From: Lachnoclostridium sp. An196
Lineage (GTDB): Bacteria; Bacillota; Clostridia; Lachnospirales; Lachnospiraceae
Length of the DNA stretch: 64,000 bases
Assembly: GCF_002160135.1 (NCBI RefSeq)
Contig: NZ_NFJZ01000014.1
Coordinates: 1-64,000, forward strand
Reading direction: 5' to 3'
Shown: positions 61,169-64,000 of the stretch, piece by piece
Numbering within the stretch: position 1 is the stretch's first letter
How the letters are laid out: the number at the start of each line of letters is the position of its first letter
Translations under genes and position numbers: made by a program
Notes under the pieces: generated by a model
The model's database searches: none
What the model saw: the letters and a program-made list of their open reading frames with translations, nothing else
Told to the model about the DNA's origin: nothing

Positions 61169-62056
61169 TTACGCATAGTAGTGCATGAAGATTTCCTCCA
61201 AAGAGGGCTCTTCCAAAAGCACATCGTCCAAATGCAGCAGGTGAAGCTTGTCAATAATCGCCGTGATATTTCCGTTATACATAAAGGAAACAGAGGTCTT
61301 ATCCGCAGTCTCCGCATAGTTCGCAATGCCGGACAAATCAAAGAAATCGCGAGGGATAGCCTCCTTTGCGCTCAGAGAGACTTTCTTATAGCCGCTCTCA
61401 CGCAGTTCTTTGATGGACTGTATGCCAATAAGCTGTCCCTCTTTCAGAATGGCCACCCGGTCACACAGTTTCTGCACCTCACTCAGCACATGGGAGGAAA
61501 AAAACACGGTAGCGCCCCGGCTGTTTTCCTCCTTCAGAATATCATAGAAAGCCTGCTGGATCAGTGGGTCTAATCCGCTGGTGGGCTCGTCCATAATAAT
61601 CAGTTTGGGCGAAGTCATAATGGCAGACACGATACCCACCTTTTTCTTGTTGCCCAGAGAAAGGTCTGCAATCTTGCGGGACAAATCCAGATTGAGCCTG
61701 TCGGCAAGCTCCTTCATCTTTGTCTTGCAGTCCATGCCGTACAGATCGGCGGTGTACTGCAAAAGTTCACGGACTTTCATGTTTTCGTAATAGCTGTTCT
61801 CGCTGGGCAGATAGCCCACATCCCTGGCGATGACGCTGGCCTTGGAGTGACAGTCCAAATCGAAGATAGATGCGCTGCCTCCGGTGGGACGGATCAGCCC
61901 CATTAGGGTGCGGATCGTGGTGGACTTACCCGCACCGTTGGGGCCGATAAAGCCGAAAAACTCTCCCTGGTTGACAGAGAAACTGAGGTTATTGATTCCT
62001 CGATGCTTCCCATAGTGCTTGGTCAATTCATTCAAGACAATCGCTTGTTCACTCAT
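61169..62056 (-). CDS. ABC transporter ATP-binding protein
   Basis: The 295-residue protein has Walker A IGPNGAGKSTTIR (residues about 37-49), the Q-loop, signature LSLGNKKKVGIV and Walker B LIIMDEPTSGLDPL. The C-terminal 80 residues resemble CcmA/BcrA-type drug-export ATPases. The start overlaps the tetR stop by ATGA, so the exporter is translated with its repressor. Confidence 0.9.
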   Translation of the reverse strand: MSEQAIVLNELTKHYGKHRGINNLSFSVNQGEFFGFIGPNGAGKSTTIRTLMGLIRPTGGSASIFDLDCHSKASVIARDVGYLPSENSYYENMKVRELLQYTADLYGMDCKTKMKELADRLNLDLSRKIADLSLGNKKKVGIVSAIMTSPKLIIMDEPTSGLDPLIQQAFYDILKEENSRGATVFFSSHVLSEVQKLCDRVAILKEGQLIGIQSIKELRESGYKKVSLSAKEAIPRDFFDLSGIANYAETADKTSVSFMYNGNITAIIDKLHLLHLDDVLLEEPSLEEIFMHYYA

Positions 62057-62670
62057 TTCAAATACTCCTCCTTATAAAAATTTTTCCGCAGAATTGCGAT
62101 GTTCTTCTCAAAATCCTCCATGACAGCCTGAAAATCGAAAGCCGCCGCCCCCCGGTACCCGGCCGCATAGCCCTCGGCCATCAGAAGCAGCATCTGAAAG
62201 ACCGGCTGGGCATCCTCTGGGTCTTTGAATTTCAAAGCATCCTCTTCCCGCAGAACAAGATCGTTTCGGAATCTGCCGGTCTCCTCCGTCAGGATCGCCA
62301 GCGTATCCGTCACCTCGGGAGAATTTTCCTCCCAGGCACTGGTAATAAACTGCAAGATAAAAGGCTGATTTTGGAGCCCCTCCATTTTCATGCAGCTGGA
62401 TGCCAGAATCCTGTCGAACAAATCTGTTTCGGAATCGAGGGCTTCCTTATCAAATAGTCCCTCTATGATTTTCTTGCAGTATTCCAGCAGGTAAATGTAG
62501 AGCTGCTTTTTACTGCCGAAATACTGAAACACAGACGCTTTGGAAATGTGTGCGGCTACCGCAATATCATTGATTGAGGCTTTTTCATAACCAAACTTGC
62601 CGAAGCACTGGAGCGCCGCATTGAGAATGGTCAATCTCTTTTCTTCGGTCAGGGCCAAAAATTTGTCCAA
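62053..62670 (-). CDS. TetR/AcrR-family transcriptional repressor of the ABC exporter
   Basis: The 205-residue protein starts with TTG at 62670, preceded by GGAGG at 7 nt. The N-terminal HTH (ILNAALQCFGKFGYEKASIN then HISKASVFQYFGSKKQLYIY) is typical TetR; the C-terminal ligand domain is variable. It leads the exporter operon, with palindromic operators over its promoter, so it should repress itself and the exporter until an effector binds. Confidence 0.9.
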   Translation of the reverse strand: MDKFLALTEEKRLTILNAALQCFGKFGYEKASINDIAVAAHISKASVFQYFGSKKQLYIYLLEYCKKIIEGLFDKEALDSETDLFDRILASSCMKMEGLQNQPFILQFITSAWEENSPEVTDTLAILTEETGRFRNDLVLREEDALKFKDPEDAQPVFQMLLLMAEGYAAGYRGAAAFDFQAVMEDFEKNIAILRKNFYKEEYLK

Positions 62671-62744
62671 TTCATTTCCTCCTTTTTACACAATAACCGT
62701 TTCGGTTATTTAGAGTATAGCACCAATAACCGAAACGGTCAAGT
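62573..62744 (-). repeat. Inverted duplication of the tetR promoter and 5' end, arm A
   Basis: This 172-bp segment (read on minus) matches the plus strand at 63184-63355 with 6 mismatches (about 96% identity). It contains the promoter, operators, ribosome site and the first 33 codons of tetR. Confidence 0.9.
62692..62742 (-). promoter_or_regulatory. tetR promoter with two operators
   Basis: On minus, TTGACC (62737-62742), 17-nt spacer, TATACT (62714-62719). Operator 1 is the perfect 19-bp palindrome AATAACCGTTTCGGTTATT (62692-62710), just downstream of the -10; a second, AATAACCGAAACGGT (from 62725), fills the spacer. Such placement blocks RNA polymerase. Confidence 0.88.
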
Positions 62745-62899
62745 ATTTTGGAGTATGATTCAAAAGTTTTCTTTTTATACTGTTAGACCAACGAAGATTA
62801 GTCTCGAAAGTACCGGTGTGTTCAAGTCAGCAGTTGCACGAAAATGTAATTCGTTCAAATACTACTACCTGAAATATAAAATTACATTGGGTGATGTCT

Positions 62900-63256
62900 A
62901 TGAAATTTGAACGCGATGAGCGCAAATTTGATTTCCACGATATAGGGTGCGAGATAAAGCGCAAAAGAGAAACCAGCGGGATGACACAGGATCAACTGGC
63001 CCTTATCATTGACCGTGATCCCCGCACCATCATATATAACGAAAACGACGGTCAGCATCCGAGCTTGAACACTTTTTATCAGATGGTGACAATGTTCGAT
63101 ATATCGGTGGATCAGTTCTTTTATCCAGACATGAGCGCAGATGACGCTTGCAAAAAGCGCATCAATACACTTGCTGCATTAACACTTGACCGATTCGGTT
63201 ATTGGTGCTATACTCTGAATAACCGAAACGGTTATTGTGTAAGAAGAAGGAAATGA
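62900..63256 (+). pseudogene. XRE-family transcriptional regulator with a replaced C-terminus
   Basis: The 118-codon ORF (ATG at 62900; ATG at 62894 and GTG at 62891 are also possible) has a helix-turn-helix (IKRKRETSGMTQDQLALIID then SLNTFYQMVTMFDISVDQFF). From about LDRFGYWCYTL onward the amino acids are only a translation of the duplicated tetR promoter, so the natural C-terminus is lost. It may still bind DNA. It lies between the two arms of the inverted duplication. Confidence 0.75.
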
Positions 63257-63355
63257 ATTGAACAAATTTTTGGCCCTGACCGAAGAAAAGAGATTGACCA
63301 TTCTCAATGCGGCGTTCCAGTGCTTCGGCAAGTTTGGTTATGAAAAAGCCTCAAT
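63184..63355 (+). repeat. Inverted duplication of the tetR promoter and 5' end, arm B
   Basis: Plus-strand copy of arm A. It retains TTGACC (63186-63191), 17-nt spacer, TATACT (63209-63214) and the perfect operator 63218-63236, but operator 2 carries a change, and the ribosome site is weakened (AGAAGAAGG). Confidence 0.9.
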
Positions 63356-63422
63356 GTCGATTCTGTTATATTACGCATATCGCAGAAAATTAAGTAAGAA
63401 AACTGCCAATGACAAAGAGTAA
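63258..63422 (+). pseudogene. Truncated second tetR copy fused to an unknown tail
   Basis: A TTG at 63258 opens 54 codons. The first 32 repeat the tetR N-terminus (NKFLALTEEKRLTILNAAFQ with changes). From codon 33 the sequence changes to MSILLYYAYRRKLSKKTAND, which looks like the basic C-terminal end of a membrane protein. It ends at 63422, 29 nt before the hydrolase gene. It lacks a complete HTH and cannot act as a normal repressor. Confidence 0.8.
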
Positions 63423-63451
63423 GTTATACCCACGTTATGAAAGGACGTGCT

Positions 63452-64000
63452 ATGAAGGATTCATTGAAAAAAGGATTGATAATAGGTGCTGCCGGTAGTG
63501 CGATTTGTGTGCTTTGGCATCATCTTCTAACCAAAAAGATGATGCAGCTCGCCATGGATCGGGTTGCGCCGCAGGACAGAAGCAACGGAAAAATGCGTGT
63601 GTCCGGTTCACCTGAAATGATAGAAACCACTGAAATTGTAAAAAAGGCAGCTGGTCAGCTCGAAAAAAGCGGCTGTGACGTGGTGGAAATCACTGCTCAC
63701 GACGGAATTTCATTGATTGGGCATTGGTGTCCCTGCGAAGAACCGAAAAGAACTATAGTTGCCATGCACGGGTGGCGTTCCTCCTGGTCACATGATTTTG
63801 GTCTAATCGCAGATTTCTGGCGCAATAATCATTGTTCTGTACTCTACGCAGAGCAGCGGGGACAAAATAATAGCGGCGGCGACCATATGAGTTTAGGTTT
63901 GCTGGAACGCTACGATTGCCTGGCATGGACAAATTGGATAAACGAGAAAACAGGAAAAAGCATTCCCATCTATCTTGCCGGGGTATCCATGGGTGCAACC
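63452..64000 (+). CDS. Alpha/beta hydrolase with N-terminal membrane anchor (C-terminus outside window)
   Basis: The 183 codons visible encode an N-terminal hydrophobic segment (GLIIGAAGSAICVLW), then an alpha/beta hydrolase start: RTIVAMHGWRSSWSHDF (oxyanion-hole region), YAEQRGQNNSGGDHMSLGLL and the nucleophile elbow GVSMG near the window end. The YqkD-like family hydrolyses unknown esters or peptides. GAAAGGACG precedes the ATG. It could be read from the duplicated tetR promoter upstream. Confidence 0.8.
   Translation, partial: MKDSLKKGLIIGAAGSAICVLWHHLLTKKMMQLAMDRVAPQDRSNGKMRVSGSPEMIETTEIVKKAAGQLEKSGCDVVEITAHDGISLIGHWCPCEEPKRTIVAMHGWRSSWSHDFGLIADFWRNNHCSVLYAEQRGQNNSGGDHMSLGLLERYDCLAWTNWINEKTGKSIPIYLAGVSMGAT

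Noticed and set aside
63753-63998. Minus-strand 81-codon ORF at the window end
   Set aside because: Antisense to the alpha/beta hydrolase, which has an intact GxSxG motif and ribosome site.

Overview
This is a chromosomal window from a spore-forming, moderately GC-rich Clostridia, most likely a Lachnospiraceae. The evidence is the sigF/spoIIA and spoVA sporulation genes, AddAB rather than RecBCD, a T-box leader ahead of valS, MucBP/Flg_new-type surface repeats, and frequent ATGA gene overlaps with AGGAGG-type ribosome sites. No rRNA, tRNA or CRISPR array was seen.

Backbone, 1-40200. A large partial surface adhesin with a 36-nt acidic tandem repeat (1-3730, minus) is followed by a plus-strand block. 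That block holds a GGDEF protein, a membrane protein that may be an anti-sigma factor, an ECF sigma factor, a transglutaminase-like lipoprotein, and a minimal type IV pilus/type II secretion-like cluster (GspF-like platform, four small single-membrane-span proteins, PilT-like ATPase). Next on minus come GNAT, NTP-transferase, AlaX-type editing protein, addA, addB, tcdA, larE and a zinc-dependent phospholipase C-like gene. The sporulation region 23036-30049 holds spoIIAA-spoIIAB-sigF-spoVAA-spoVAB on minus. spoVAC lies on plus with an ABC-F gene and mntP, and spoVAD is on minus beyond a scrap of an AEC transporter gene, so the usual spoVA order looks broken by an inversion or insertion. A TPR/zinc-ribbon gene, a 47-residue protein, folC, valS and a CotH-like gene follow; the CotH gene and valS sit downstream of a T-box. 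A PatB/MalY-type lyase and decayed YfhO/glycosyltransferase genes close the backbone.

Accessory zone, about 40200 to the window end. First comes a graveyard of small mobile-element genes: a Cys-rich protein with a group-II-intron-maturase-like tail, a RelB/YafQ toxin-antitoxin pair, relaxase remnants, a broken HipA-like kinase and an AAA/DUF4143 ATPase. An IS66 element follows, whose tnpC is split by a complete IS21-family element (47770-51047); a 5-bp target duplication (CCTAC) and exact reading-frame restoration prove the nesting.

From about 51550 the layout resembles the recombination end of a Tn916-type integrative element: two related tyrosine integrases, an excisionase, an Orf7-like sigma factor and a Cys-rich KTR (Orf6-like) protein. 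It carries unusual cargo: an orphan winged-helix regulator, a DegV-radical SAM pair, and an ABC-2 exporter under a TetR repressor. Its left end appears to lie in the start of a YobI-like NTPase gene, of which only about 36 codons survive. The conjugation module is not in the window and would lie beyond 64000.

The most interesting regulatory structures are in this element. The sigma factor's Shine-Dalgarno is sequestered in a long hairpin. Directly after the response-regulator gene there are three 11-nt-spaced direct repeats, a possible promoter, and a leader with mutually exclusive hairpins. A 172-bp, about 96% identical inverted duplication of the TetR promoter and 5' coding region has truncated a neighbouring XRE regulator.
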